DNA of 64,000 bases from CAIYRG01 sp963747255 (GTDB taxonomy: Bacteria > Pseudomonadota > Alphaproteobacteria > Micropepsales > Micropepsaceae): assembly GCA_963747255.1 (NCBI GenBank), contig CAVVEG010000007.1, positions 1 to 64,000 on the forward strand. Reading direction: 5' to 3'. Positions 9,207 to 20,041 of the stretch are shown in pieces (positions within the stretch are counted from its first letter, which is position 1; each line of letters begins with the position of its first letter). A program made the translations under genes and the position numbers. Below the pieces are notes generated by a model. The model searched no databases. It had not been told where the DNA came from and worked only from the letters and a program-made list of their open reading frames with translations.

Positions 9207-11267
9207 CTATGGCGTAAGCAGAATTCTGCTACCGCCGAATGTGGGGTAGGGCTCATGGTAAAGCGGTTCACCTTGTAATGTAGTCTGCCAGATGTCTTCG
9301 GACAGACCGTGCAGTGACGAGCATCCGCTTTGGTACCCCAATGCGGCCGAGGAAAAGGACGGTCTCGTTGCCCGGAATGCAGTCCTCAGCTGAAGCTGCG
9401 AATGTCTTGAATGCAGGCACCGTCGAGCGACTGGTTCGGCCGTAATAAGCAAAACAGAGCGGAGCAATTGTCGGCTGGACCGCGAGACCCAGCGCAGTAG
9501 CGGTTAGCCAAAACCGCTGCAGCCGGCCGCCCGCCTCAAGCAAATCTTTTGCCTGGTGGCTGGCGGAAGAATCGGCCCTGAATTTGATAACAAAGTACGC
9601 GCCACAAAATAATCCCGGAATGAGATCGAGCTGAATGCGCGGGATTGCAGTACCGCCAAGAAAGCGGCACATGAAATCCGCACGCTCCCACCTTTTCATC
9701 ACCCAACGCATCAAACTGAGCGTTACTGGATCGAGACCGACCGCGGCGGCAGGAACGTCCTTCAGGGCTAAAGCGGCGATCCCAATCCAGGATCCGTTGA
9801 TGGATCAGGAAAGTCTCCCTTGTTCTCAGTCGAATGTCAGTCGCCCTGGCACCCAGCCGGGCCAGCTTCCACCGCTGCCCCAATTCCTCCCGCCATTCAA
9901 TGCTGAGCGGCTCACCCAGACAATGTTCAAGCTCTGCTTTTTGCCGGTCCGTTAATCGGCAATTGCGATACCGTCGGCGATCGACGCTCCGAATTGCGAA
10001 TGTAAGCGAAACGGGGGTCCTCAACCACATCAGCGTCTTTCGGCAGCGCGACCTGTATCCGGTGATCAATACCGCTTTCGCCAACAATGCTGCCCAGATA
10101 GCTCCAGCTCATCCGGCGCTGAAAGTGGGTCGCGGCAACGCGTAATGTTTCCAGTAGGAACCCGGCCGACAGCAGCGTCGGGCGACCGCCAGCGTAATCG
10201 TACATATTATTATTTTCGCATTCGGCATGGATGCGAAGAATTAGCCTGTCCTGCTGCAGTATCTCAAATCGCCATGGTTGGGCGTTATCTCCGCTGGGGG
10301 CCCAGCGGGCGAGTTCAATTATCTTTTCAATTTCCAGATCCAGTGCGTCTGTTTCGCTCGGGTACGAATTACGCGACAAACGGGAATAGACGCGGTAACC
10401 GATTTGGCACTTGAGTGACTGCAACGGCCCAGCATTGCCGAAACGTAGCTTTCCCCGTTTCCAACGTCCCCGATAGGCGTCGAATTGATGGTAAAAGGGT
10501 GCCGCATAGACTCTGCCACGGCCAAGCAGGATTTTAACCGTTTCTGCAGCTGTCACTCCAGCGCAGATCTGTACCGCCGCCGCGGTTGACGGTCCGCGGC
10601 GGTTGGCGAGATCCATTCGCGAAGGATCGATGAGATACTGCCTGTGAAAACCCTTTGGGGCGAGTCCCAAACCAAACTTCACATACTGCCGACTTTCGGG
10701 CAGACCCTCCAGACGGAAGTATTGTTCGAATGTCATGCCTCCCGGCATAAAAATAAGGTAACATGAGCCAAATCCGATCGGAGCAGCCGTGATCGCGGGA
10801 ATGCCAAGTTCGGCGCAGCGCTTAAAGACCATGCGTCGAGTATCGACCACAAAGAAATCCAGCCCGTCGACAAACACGTCGGCGCCGACAAGAAAGTCAT
10901 CAAGATTGCGCTCATCAATGCCGCGATCAAACACTTTCAGGCGCAATTCTGGATTAATGTCACGAACCATCCGCGCCGTAATGCCCGTCTTTTCCTGACC
11001 GAGCGTGGACAGGAAGGCCGCGCTCTGCCGGTTGAAATTCACAATGTCAAACCGGTCAAAATCGGCTAAATGAAAACCACCGATGCCAAGGCGGGACAGC
11101 GTTAGCGCGTGCGCGCCACCGACCCCGCCAAGACCTGCAATGGCAATGGTCTTTCGGCGGAGCTCTTGTTGTTCCCATTCGCTGATCCAGCCGATGTTAC
11201 GGCTGAAAGCGGCACGGTAATCGAATTCACCTGAAGGGACTTCGGGGTCGCGTAAGTTTACCCGCAT
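9207..11267 (-). pseudogene. ThiF/E1-like adenylyltransferase fused to a nitroreductase domain (Rv1355c-like, frameshifted)
   Basis: Two-domain protein of about 685 residues. The N-terminal half is an E1/ThiF nucleotide-binding domain: 'IAGLGGVGGAHAL' around residue 45, then 'DFDRFDIVNFNRQ', the Asp...Asn..Arg-Gln signature. The zinc-binding CxxC pairs of ubiquitin-activating relatives are not seen. The second half is an FMN nitroreductase-like domain starting 'ARWAPSGDNAQPWRFEI'. This architecture is known in actinobacterial Rv1355c and in some proteobacteria; its reaction is unknown. The frame changes near 10010, 9730 and 9330. ATG 11267 fits the domain start. Its place among P450, methyltransferase and acyltransferase genes suggests adenylation and redox tailoring of a small molecule. 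Confidence 0.8.
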
Positions 11268-11405
11268 ACCGATCCTCGTTTAGCGCCGGGATTCCAAACG
11301 GGCAATCCCTGACAGTGCTGTCTCGCACGGCTTCAACCCCTCAAGCGCCGCATCCAGCTGAACCTCATCGCTTGCTCGCGATTTCAGCGGACGCTTACGC
11401 TGAGA

Positions 11406-13486
11406 TCATCCTGAACTATCACGGGAAGGATCAATATGATCCGGCCCGAGACCCGCCTCATGCCTTTTCAACATAGCTTCATAGACCGACTCGATATTCC
11501 GAGCAAAAAGCTTAGGGTTGAATAGAGGAAAAGTCGCGTGGTTTTGCGCCAGCCGTTGCCTGATCGACAGCTGCTGCTGCGGATTTAGAGCCAAACGGGT
11601 GGCCATTGCTTCATATTCACCGTGAGTGCCGGCGATGAGTTCCGGGAGACCAGCTGCATTCAGTAGACTTGCTGCAACTCTTCCTGGAAAAGTTGTCCCG
11701 AGGCAGGTCAGAACAGGTAAGCAAGCGCAAAGTGCGTCAGAGGCAGTAGCATGCGCATTGTACGGCAACGTGTCGAGAAAAAGATCCGCAAGAGTTAAGC
11801 GGGAAAGATGCACGTCCCGTTCGGGAATTGAGCGTGTGAAAACGAGGCGCTCCTCGCCGATACCCCGCGCGGCAGCCGCCGACCGCAGATTTTGCAGCAC
11901 CGGATCATTATTGTAACCAAGCCAAAGCACACTATTCTCAACCCGCTTCAGCAGGCGCATCCAAATATCGAACATGTCGGGTGAGATTTTGTATGCGCCG
12001 TTGAAACAACAGAACACAAAAGCGCCTTCAGGTAGATCAAACTGTTTTCTCAAAAAGCTACGCTCGGGCACGCGAGTGTCTGCACTGCTCGGCATATAAC
12101 TGTGAGGCAAATAGGCAATCTTCTCTGTGTAGTATTGTCGGTGCTCTTCCGGAATTATCGTTCGATCCGCAATAAGATAGTCTATGTAGTCGGCACCCAT
12201 GGTTCCGGCATAACCGAGGTAGTTGACCTGAATAGGCGCCGGTCTGAATGCAAATATTCCGGTTCGGCTCCCCTCGGTGAAGCCAGTTAAATCGATGGCG
12301 ATATCGATCTCAAGTTTGCGCGCCTGCGCGGCTACATGATTGTCCGAGACAGTACTGACATCGAAGAAGCGATCGAACGACTTTTCAAGCCGAAGCCGCA
12401 CTTGATCTCTCTTTGATTTAGCAAGCGCAAAGCCGATTAGCTCAAAGCGATTTCGGTCATGGTGTTCAATCAGGCCGGATATCGCGCGGCCCACGGGATG
12501 GTCACGAAAATCTGCCGAGAAATAACCCAACCGAATACGACTGTGTTTAGACCGGTTGCTGTATCGGAATGGGGGAGGCCAAAGGATAGTTCCGCTGAAC
12601 ATAGAGTTCCGCGCAGGTTTTCTGTTCCTTGGAGCTTAGCGGTGACGCAAGAACGGAGAAAGGTTCGGCCACGGTCCGGCCAGAGACAGCCAACTCAGCA
12701 AAGCGCTGAAACTCTCTATGGAGATCGGTCCAATCACAAATACTCATTTTGGACAACAACCTCTCACCAAACACGGAGGCGTTGTCGGGATCGATCGCAA
12801 GACAGCGGTCAAAACTGGCAATTGCATCGCTAAAACGTCCCAAACGCTTCAGCAGGAACCCGCGGTCGCTTTGCGCGATCAGGTAATTGGAATTGATAGA
12901 AAGAGCCCGGTCGTAGCTCAGCAACGCTTCATTGAGACGATTCAGACCCCTCAAAGTATTGCCGCGGTTATAGAGCGCTACGGCGTCGTCCGGGTTCAGT
13001 GAGAGCGCACGGTCGTAACACGCCAGTGCATCGTCGAAATGCTTCAGGCTCGTGGAGTGCTGTACCGCGGCCCGTCCATGCCTTCGCATAGTTCGGCTTA
13101 ATTGCCAGTGCGAGACCGTAACTACGGAATGCCTCCTCATAGCGCTTCAAGTCGAGCAGGGTGTGACCGCGGTTGCCGAGCGCTTCGACGAAGTTCGGGC
13201 TTATCGCGAGCGCCCGATCAAAACTGGAAAGGGCTTCGTCCAAGCGTTTCAAATCCCGGAGGGCACTGCCGCGATTACACCAGAAGGCAGCGTTCTCCGG
13301 ATTGATTTCAGTCGCTTTATCGAACAGGGGAAGTGCAGCCGACGGATTTTGCTTCTGCAACTCTATGGCGCCCAAATTGTGGAGCGCTTCAGCATTGTTC
13401 GGATCTCGCTGCAGAACCTTTCGGTAAACAGCAGCCGCAGCAGCAAATTCGCCTTTTTGGTGTAGCGCCAGAGCTTTTCTGAACAT
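11406..13486 (-). pseudogene. TPR + SPINDLY-type O-linked GlcNAc transferase (GT41, frameshifted)
   Basis: Predicted soluble glycosyltransferase that would add GlcNAc to Ser/Thr of proteins. The N-terminal third contains six or more TPR units ('AVYRKVLQRDPNNAEALHNL', 'ALSSFDRALAISPNFVEALG', and so on). The GT41 C-terminal domain begins 'RIRLGYFSADFRDHPVG' and contains the UDP-sugar region 'FLDTLPYNAHATASDALCA' and 'TFPGRVAASLLNAAGLPEL'. The frame changes near 13040 and 12580; otherwise the gene is complete, about 690 residues, starting at ATG 13486. It sits among exosortase-related genes, so surface or export proteins are possible targets. TPR proteins of this class are common in PEP-CTERM genomes, but the substrate here is unknown. 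Confidence 0.85.
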
Positions 13487-14038
13487 GCAAATTGATGCGA
13501 TTGCCTGAGAAACGGGATCTGCATCGATTTATCCGGATCCCATTTTGTCGAATTGCCGCCATGCACAGAGGTCGAGAGTGACCTGGATTGGAAAGCTCCT
13601 TCAGTCTGAAGTTTGCACGTTCGCGAAACGCGTAAGCCGTTGTTCCGACTCACAAATGCCGGAAAAGGCCTTTTTCGCTCGTGGACACATAACTCCGCTT
13701 GAGCCGACGAATGCGTCGATCTCCCAATCGAATCACAAATTCGGAGACTTGTGAATACCTACATGGTCACTTTTCGAAATCGAATTTCGATGCAAACGAT
13801 TTAAAATATTTCAGCTTTCAGCTAATTGAGAGCGCGAACTTCAGTTTAGTCTCCGGCTCGTGTTTTCCATCTGCCGTCGATTACAGAGTGATGCTCAACA
13901 TCTTGCCCTGCGAAGCACTTAAAGCGAGTTTCGCAGCGCTGCCGACTTGACCGGCCCAACAACCGCCCTGTCAAGGACTCCTGAGAGTCGTCCCACTAAG
14001 ACCTGCGCTCGAGCAATTGCACCTCGGCTCAACCCTGT
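13487..14038. other. Intergenic stretch without recognisable gene
   Basis: About 550 bases between the end of the membrane-fusion gene and the start of the TPR-glycosyltransferase. Short ORFs here have no recognisable similarity. The sequence is more AT-rich around 13740-13860. I find no clear hairpin-plus-T-run terminator or repeat. Confidence 0.5.
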
Positions 14039-15479
14039 TTATGACGCCGCCACCAGACAAGACGTGCCCTGCCCCTTCAGTTCCTCGCATCGAGATGCGG
14101 CCGCAGCATTCGACAGTGGGCCAAAGCGCAGCCGATACAAAGTTCGGTCACCAAGATTGGCCTCACGAATATCTGGCGATGATCCCGCCACCATTGCGGT
14201 ATGCTTGGCGCTGAATTCGGCCCATGCGCGTTTGGCCAAATCGGCCGTCGCATAGGAACCAATCTGCACCATGGCAATCCCGGCCTGATGAGGCGCAGCA
14301 AATGCGACCTTCGCCACTTGTTGCGCGGCTGCGCTGGCCGTCTCCGACGTGATCGGCATCTCTGGAACCAACCTACGGGGTGTGACGGGCAAGGCGCTTG
14401 CGTCTTCCTCCGGATGGATCTCTGAGCTGATTTGAGGAGTAGGCCTGACTGCGCGATCGATGACAACGTCCACCGGTAAGCCGATCGGGAGCCGCGCGCC
14501 CGGTTCAAGGTCGATCAGCACCTCAAGGATTTTTGTATCGATTCGTTCTTCAGGTGCGTCGGTGCGAAAGGTCTTGCGCCCGAGTTGCGCGCCGAGTTGC
14601 ACCACGGTCCCATGAAAGCGTTTGTTGCCAAAAGCGTCAGCGGTAACCGACACGGCCTCGCCTGGCGCGACATTCGCCACATCAGCCTGGTCGACATCGG
14701 CCCTGACACGAAGCCGCGTTGTGTCGCCGATCGCCGCGATTGGCGTCGGCGGCAGATTGCTGACAGTTTCGCCTTTCCGGCGATACAGCTTCAGAATGAC
14801 GCCGTCGATAGGAGATCTGATGATGGTCTTCTCGATTGATGCTTTGATTTCCTCGATGCGTGCGCGCGCAGCCTCAACATTGGCCTTGGCGATCGCGGCG
14901 TCCTCGGCCCGCGGCGGAGCGGTGATTAACGATAGCTGCGCGGCAGCCAAAGCGAGGCGTGCCGCGGAGGTGTCACGGGTGGCAAGCGCCTGCTCCAGTG
15001 CCGCTGCCGACACGATTTGCCTTACCTGCAACGCGTATTGCCTCTCATAATTCGAGCGCGCCTCCGCTGCCGCGGCTTCCGCTTCGCGAAGCGCCGCTTT
15101 GGCCTGATCTATTTCCTGCGGGCGCGCTCCCGTGAGCAGCCGCCTGAGTTCATTCGTCCTTAACCGCTAATGTGGCTTCAGCTTCTGCCAACTGGGCTTT
15201 CAAATCCGCGTTTTCGATCTCCGCGATGCCCTGGCCTGCAGTGACATGGTCGCCTTCGACGACGTTCATTGTCACGAGTTGACCTACCGTCGTTGCTTCG
15301 AGTTGGCGTGTTTCCGAAGCGGGTTCAACAAGACCAGCAGCGGCAATCAGGCGGCCCGGCGCCAAGGGGACTGCCGCTGCGCTGCCGCTTCGCCAAACGG
15401 GCGGGACGTTGAACGCCTGCTCCAGTCCCAAGGCCAAGACGCTGATCGCGCTTACCCCGATCGCCAGTTTCCAATTCAT
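14039..15479 (-). pseudogene. HlyD/DevB-type membrane-fusion protein with a C-terminal SPOR domain (one frameshift)
   Basis: Periplasmic adaptor of an ABC exporter. It has an N-terminal membrane anchor ('AIGVSAISVLALGLEQAF'), a lipoyl half ('GQLVTMNVVEGDHVTAGQGI'), a coiled-coil rich in Ala and Glu, the second lipoyl half ('IIRSPIDGVILKLYRRKGE') and a beta-barrel part. A proline-rich linker then leads in the same frame to a SPOR-like peptidoglycan-binding domain ('AMVQIGSYATADLAKRAWAE' ... 'LYRLRFGPLSNAAAASR'). There is one frameshift near 15150. The start ATG overlaps the stop of the ATPase gene by 4 bases, so the two are translationally coupled. A SPOR domain on a membrane-fusion protein is unusual and suggests septal or peptidoglycan targeting of the exporter. 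Confidence 0.85.
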
Positions 15480-16222
15480 CGATACATCTCCCTTGCAATG
15501 CGGGTATTCATCGGCGCAGCATCTTGGGTTGAACGGATTTTCCCATCCTCAAGAAGTATCGTCCTGTCCGCGATGCCATTGATGCGCGGGTCGTGAGTCA
15601 CCACAATTACGGCGCGCCCTTGCTCATGTGCTATCTTGGCCAGCAACTCGGCCACTTGCGCCCCACTCGTCGCATCAAGTGAGGAGGTTGGTTCGTCTGC
15701 GAGGATGAGATCCGGCTCTCCAACCAGCGCGCGCGCGATTGCAACACGCTGCTTTTCTCCGCCGCTAAGGTCGGAAGGATATGCGTTGGCCCGATCTTTC
15801 ATGCCCAAAAATTCCAGAACCTTGCGGCTCGAATTCTCAATTCGGACACCCGGTTTCCCGCGAAGTTCAAGCGCCAAACCGACGTTCTCCCATGCGCAAA
15901 GTGCCGGCAATAAGTTGAAATGCTGGAAAATGAATCCAATCTTTTGCAGTCGTACCCGGCTGAGGTCTTCTTCGGACAGACCACAAACATCTTCTCCACA
16001 GATGCGAACAGTCCCTCGTGTAGCCTGCCGGATGCATCCAAGAACCTGAAGAAGCGTGCTTTTGCCGCTACCCGACGGACCCATCATCAACAGGACTTCC
16101 CCGCGATGCACGTCGAGCGAAACCCCTCGGACCGCGTGCACGACTGCGGCCCCAGAGCCATAGACGACGGAAACGTCCTGGAGTATTGCGGCCAATTGCG
16201 GAAGTTGTGCGATGTTTTCCAC
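15476..16222 (-). CDS. ABC transporter ATP-binding protein (LolD/MacB/DevA type)
   Basis: Cytoplasmic ATPase of a MacB/DevA-like export system, 248 residues, intact. Motifs are Walker A 'GPSGSGKST' (residues 48-56), Q-loop 'IFQHFNLLP', signature 'LSGGEKQR', Walker B 'LILADEPTSSLD' and H-loop 'VVTHD'. It starts 7 bases after the permease stop and its TGA overlaps the ATG of the membrane-fusion gene, so permease, ATPase and fusion protein form one operon in that order. The cargo is not evident; nearby acyl-amino acid synthesis genes make a lipid-like product plausible. Confidence 0.95.
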   Translation of the reverse strand: MENIAQLPQLAAILQDVSVVYGSGAAVVHAVRGVSLDVHRGEVLLMMGPSGSGKSTLLQVLGCIRQATRGTVRICGEDVCGLSEEDLSRVRLQKIGFIFQHFNLLPALCAWENVGLALELRGKPGVRIENSSRKVLEFLGMKDRANAYPSDLSGGEKQRVAIARALVGEPDLILADEPTSSLDATSGAQVAELLAKIAHEQGRAVIVVTHDPRINGIADRTILLEDGKIRSTQDAAPMNTRIAREMYR

Positions 16223-16229
16223 TGCAGCT

Positions 16230-17429
16230 CTAACGGAAGAGGCTCGCTGGAACTGCGTGCAGGAATCGTTTTATCGGGATCAGCGATGCGCCGGCGCACA
16301 TAATCAGCGTGATTACTGCCGTTATGGCCATCAGTGAAACGGGTAGACTGAGGGCAACAGTGCCGTGGCGGAGGAGTGATGCAAAAACAAGGCTGATTTC
16401 AGTGCCAATGGCGTAGCCGGTTACTCCTGCAAAAGTGGCTTGCTGCAAAATGATCGATGCAACAAACTTGTTGCCTGCTCCCATTGCTCGGATTGCAGCG
16501 AATTCCTCCATGCGCTCTACCGCCGCTGAATAGAGCGTCTGTGCGACAATCACCATCCCAACAATGACACCAAGAACTGCTGCCACGAGCAACGCGGCGC
16601 CGGCGCCGGTGGTCATGAGCCAATAGAAGCGCGTCTGCCAGGAGAATCCGTCCGTAGTCCAGATGTCTTCAGAAGGGAACGCCGTTTGCAGCGAGCGCAT
16701 GAGGCTCCCGAGATCTGTCCCGAGCTTCGCGCGAACCAGCAGATAGGTCGTCCAACCAGCGGGCACGCCACCGAACCTTCTGGCATTTTCCAGACTGGCA
16801 AAAACATACGGTGATTGCGTGAAAGTGCGAATTCCCGATGTGATGCCAACAACCCGCGCACGACGAGACAGGATTTCAACTGTTTGACCGATCCCGGTTA
16901 TGCCAAGCTTGCCAGCATAGAGTTCATCTATGACGATTCCGTCGGGTCTCCGAAGATCTTCGGCAGAACCCGCAACAAAGTTCCAGGGATGAAGCCCACG
17001 CCCATTTGGATCTGTCCCAATCACGATTACGTTCTCGGTACCCCCGTCAGGGCGCTTCCAGGGGCTAAATGCCACAATCAAGCTTTCGACAGATTTAACG
17101 TCGGGAAGCCCCAAGGCGGCAAACTTTTGTCGTTCGAGAATTTGTCCCGCCTGATCAACGTCCTTTGCCCCACGTGGGACGATCCAGAGGTCTGCCTTGG
17201 CTTGGTCCACCAGGCTTGAAGAAGTGGTGGCAAATCCGATCAGCAACCCGAGCTGCAGGGTCATCAGCAGAACTGCAAAAGCAACCCCCGTGACAGCGAT
17301 CAGCAGACGAACGCGATCGCGGGCAAAGTTTCGCCAAGCAAGCCGGAGGGCGATCGAATGGTGCCGCCTCAATCGGCATTTCCATGGCGCCGACTCAGCC
17401 GAATTGACTGTAAGGGAATCCCCGGACAT
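16230..17429 (-). CDS. FtsX/MacB-like ABC transporter permease (DevC type)
   Basis: Inner-membrane permease of about 399 residues, intact. It has one N-terminal transmembrane segment ('LLIAVTGVAFAVLLMTLQLG'), a large periplasmic domain and three C-terminal transmembrane segments (for example 'AALLVAAVLGVIVGMVIVA' and 'LMAITAVITLIMCAGASLI'), the FtsX layout. ATG 17429 is chosen because a GGAG-type ribosome site precedes it by about 5 bases; an in-frame TTG lies at 17447. The periplasmic part resembles DevC of heterocyst glycolipid export more than LolC. It is divergent from the second N-acyl amino acid synthase. Confidence 0.9.
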   Translation of the reverse strand: MSGDSLTVNSAESAPWKCRLRRHHSIALRLAWRNFARDRVRLLIAVTGVAFAVLLMTLQLGLLIGFATTSSSLVDQAKADLWIVPRGAKDVDQAGQILERQKFAALGLPDVKSVESLIVAFSPWKRPDGGTENVIVIGTDPNGRGLHPWNFVAGSAEDLRRPDGIVIDELYAGKLGITGIGQTVEILSRRARVVGITSGIRTFTQSPYVFASLENARRFGGVPAGWTTYLLVRAKLGTDLGSLMRSLQTAFPSEDIWTTDGFSWQTRFYWLMTTGAGAALLVAAVLGVIVGMVIVAQTLYSAAVERMEEFAAIRAMGAGNKFVASIILQQATFAGVTGYAIGTEISLVFASLLRHGTVALSLPVSLMAITAVITLIMCAGASLIPIKRFLHAVPASLFR

Positions 17430-17906
17430 CGAACTCCACGGAATCAATTTCCGCCGACACTACACGTATTACGCGAAATTGGTTAATCGGCCATTTACGC
17501 ACGGTTTCCCGCACCTCTTCACGTCCTCACCAAACGCGGCGTGCGCCACCCAATCTGGGACAGGCATTGGTGTTGGCATTCTCGCGGCGCCAGCGAAACA
17601 GAAGATCTCGCGCCAAGACACGCGCCGCGCAAATTCCAATAATCTGCTCGCGGCCAGTTCCGACAGGAGTGCGCGCTTTTCCTGTCAGGCCACCGGTGCG
17701 GCACCGTGAATACAGTTTCTTCCGTCGCCCTGGTAATCGCACGCCAAGCGGTATGAGAACTCTGCCGGCCTGGCAGCCGATAAATTCTCGACGTGCGATA
17801 CTGGGGCTGCGTGGGCTCTCACGCGTGGCGGCGTACATGCGGAGGCTGGGCACGTTGCTGTGGTTCATTCACCGGACTAATGGCGCTGTGACAATTGTGT
17901 AAAAAG
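17430..17906. other. Divergent intergenic region between the ABC permease and acyltransferase copy 2
   Basis: About 480 bases that must carry promoters for both directions. Short ORFs here resemble no known protein. A GG-N10-GC match occurs at 17574-17587 but the -12 half is poor. No palindrome of the TGTNA-N7-WTACA form was found. Confidence 0.45.
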
Positions 17907-18787
17907 ATGGCCCCACACCGATTGGAATCTTCCCCATGCCTTGCATCCGTGGTTACTAGCCGTACGGAAACAGCCACCAGGAGCGCCGGACCCGACAACC
18001 TCCGGCTATGTGATTTGTACAACGGTTACTTTGAGATTAGCCCCGCCGAAAGGCCTGATCAGTTGATGGCGGCGTTCCGGCTAAGATATGAAGTTTATTG
18101 CGTCGAGAACGCCTTTGAGGATCCCGCAGACAGTCCACATGGGTTTGAGACCGATGCGTTCGACCCGGGATCGCTTCACTCGCTTCTGATCCTGCGTGAA
18201 ACCCAGGAAGTCATCGGCACCGTCCGCCTGATACTCCCACTGTCACGCTGCGGGAGGGAAGGGACGGGCCTTCCAATGCGGGATGTCTGCCATCACGAAC
18301 TGGTGGAAACCGATAATAAGTTCCTGCCCTGGAAAACGACTGCGGAAATCTCGCGTTTTGCGGTGTCAAAAAAATTCCGAAGGCGTGCCACAGACCAAAA
18401 GACCGTCGGCGGATTTGTCGAACCTGATGGAACGCGACGCCGCATACCCGATACTTCGTTAGGCTTGATGCAGGCGATCGTCGAGATGGCGGCTAGTCCG
18501 GTGTCACGCATCTCTGCGCCGTCATGGAGCCCCCATTACTACGAATGCTTGCCCGGCTAGGTATTCACTTCAACCCATTGGGGCCGTTTGTTATTTACCA
18601 TGGCAAACGCCAACCCTGTTACGCGGATCTTGACGAATTGCTGGCGAGGACATGGACCGAACGGTTCGACGTTTGGCAGGTGTTGACGCGCGACGGCCTG
18701 TTGTGGCCCGTCAATCGTCAGCTCTCGGCCAAATTTTCGGCGCGGGCGGCTCCTGTCCCGATCCCCGCCGTGGCCGCTTACGCTTAA
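17907..18787 (+). pseudogene. PEP-CTERM/exosortase-associated N-acyl amino acid synthase-like acyltransferase, copy 2 (one frameshift)
   Basis: Paralogue of the gene at 4399-5279, about 293 residues. Shared signatures are 'FRLRYEVYCVENAFEDP', 'VIGTVRLILPLSRCGREGTG', 'LPMRDVCHHEL', 'ISRFAVSKKFRRR' and 'LLRMLARLGIHFNPLGPF'. The Arg and Asp/Glu positions typical of the LuxI/FeeM acyl-transfer fold are present in the 'RYEVYCVE' block. A single frameshift occurs near 18505, in the segment that reads 'GVTHVCAVVEP' in copy 1. ATG 17907 is preferred; TTG 17895 is in frame. The expected product is a long-chain N-acyl amino acid made from acyl-ACP. It is the better preserved of the two copies. Confidence 0.85.
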
Positions 18788-18799
18788 AGGCATATCTGG

Positions 18800-19781
18800 T
18801 CAAACAGAATTGAGCCGACTTTCCCAGCCGTAGGCTGTTGCGACGATCACTCCCAGGTCGTCATATTTCGGCTCCCAACCGAGTAGCGATCTCAGGCGAG
18901 CTGAAATCCGCAACGAGTTCGGCCGGATCTCCCAGACGGCGTGGTGCTTCGTGCGTTCGGATTTTATGGGACGCGATTTTTTGAACGGCGCTCGATCACT
19001 TCCCGCACCGAAAAGCCGCGCCCATATCCGCAATTGAGTGCAACCATCGATCCGCCCTTTTCAAGGTATTCAAGCCCGAGCAAATGTGCGCGACGAGATC
19101 GCTGACATGGATGTAATCGCGAATGCCGGTGCCATCGCGGGTCGGAAAATCTGTTCCGAAAATTTCCAACACTGGAATGCGCTCCAATGCCGCCTGACAC
19201 GCGCGTTTGATCAGATGCGTTGCGCGTGGCGTCGACTGGCCGGTGCGGCCCATCGGATCCGCGCCGGCAACATTGAAGTAGCGAAGGACCAGTCCCTGAA
19301 ACTCGTGGGCACGGCAGGCATCTTCGAGAATCCATTCCGTTGCCAGTTTCGACCGCCCATAGGGGTTTATCGGGTTGGTGGCCGCGTCTTCGCTCACCGG
19401 ATTGTCCGCGGGTGTTCCGTATACGGCGGCCGTAGACGAAAAAATGAAATTCTTTACGCCTTCCTGCACGCAGGTTTCGATCAGATTGCGTGCGACAACG
19501 GTATTGTTGAAGTAATAGTCAAGAGGACTCGCGACCGACTCCGGGACGACGACGGAGCCGGCAAAATGAATGACCGCCGTTACCGAAAATCGGCGGAAAA
19601 TCTCGCGCAAAAGTTCCTGGTCTCCGGCTTCGCCCTGCACGAAATGTGCAGCCTCGGGGACCAGCGAGCGAACGCCCGTCGAGAGATTGTCAATAACCAC
19701 AACGTCGCGCCCGGCATCAAGGCAGGCATAGGCCATATGGCTGCCGATATATCCGGCGCCTCCGGTGATCAAAACTGACAT
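18800..19781 (-). pseudogene. galE: UDP-glucose 4-epimerase GalE (frameshifted near the C-terminus)
   Basis: Short-chain dehydrogenase-fold enzyme interconverting UDP-glucose and UDP-galactose for polysaccharide synthesis. It has the NAD motif 'GGAGYIGSH' at residue 7, 'FSSTAAVYG' with the catalytic Ser/Thr, and 'NPYGRSKLATE' with the YxxxK pair. The C-terminal substrate region appears in two other frames ('CGYGRGFSVREVIE' and 'LLGWEPKYDDL'), so there are frameshifts near 19080 and 18970. The total of about 327 residues is normal. It sits between acyltransferase copy 2 and the capsule genes and is convergent with the former. Identity is firm. Confidence 0.9.
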
Positions 19782-20038
19782 GCGTGTTCCCGACCCGCCT
19801 AAACCACGACGGCTAATGAGTTTTGTTTGTTATTGGAAAATGGTTTTTGCAAAATTACCAACCCGCTGCCAAATGTTGGGAGATTTCCGGTTCAAAGTTG
19901 GCTCCGGCATAGTTCGCGTCCGGCAGAGACGCCAATGGAACCGTATGCGGACCGCTTTCGCACGCATCTTCCGTGGCACCTTCCGCGAACGAAATCTGGG
20001 CTACATACGGTGGTTACACGCCCGGCTATTGGGCGCAG
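19782..20038. other. Unassigned stretch upstream of the nucleotidyltransferase remnant
   Basis: About 250 bases of broken reading frames. One short frame contains 'ANEIWATYGGYTPGYWAQ' before a TAG at 20039, which I do not recognise. The promoter of galE, transcribed leftward, should also lie here. Confidence 0.35.
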
Positions 20039-20041
20039 TAG

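Noticed and set aside
17572..17588. Possible sigma54 promoter before acyltransferase copy 2
   Set aside because: GG-N10-GC is present but the -12 half reads GCGGC instead of TTGC, and it lies more than 300 bases from the start with no palindrome nearby.
17527..17868. A 113-codon minus-strand ORF upstream of the ABC permease
   Set aside because: No recognisable similarity, no ribosome site, and Arg-rich composition typical of a shadow frame.
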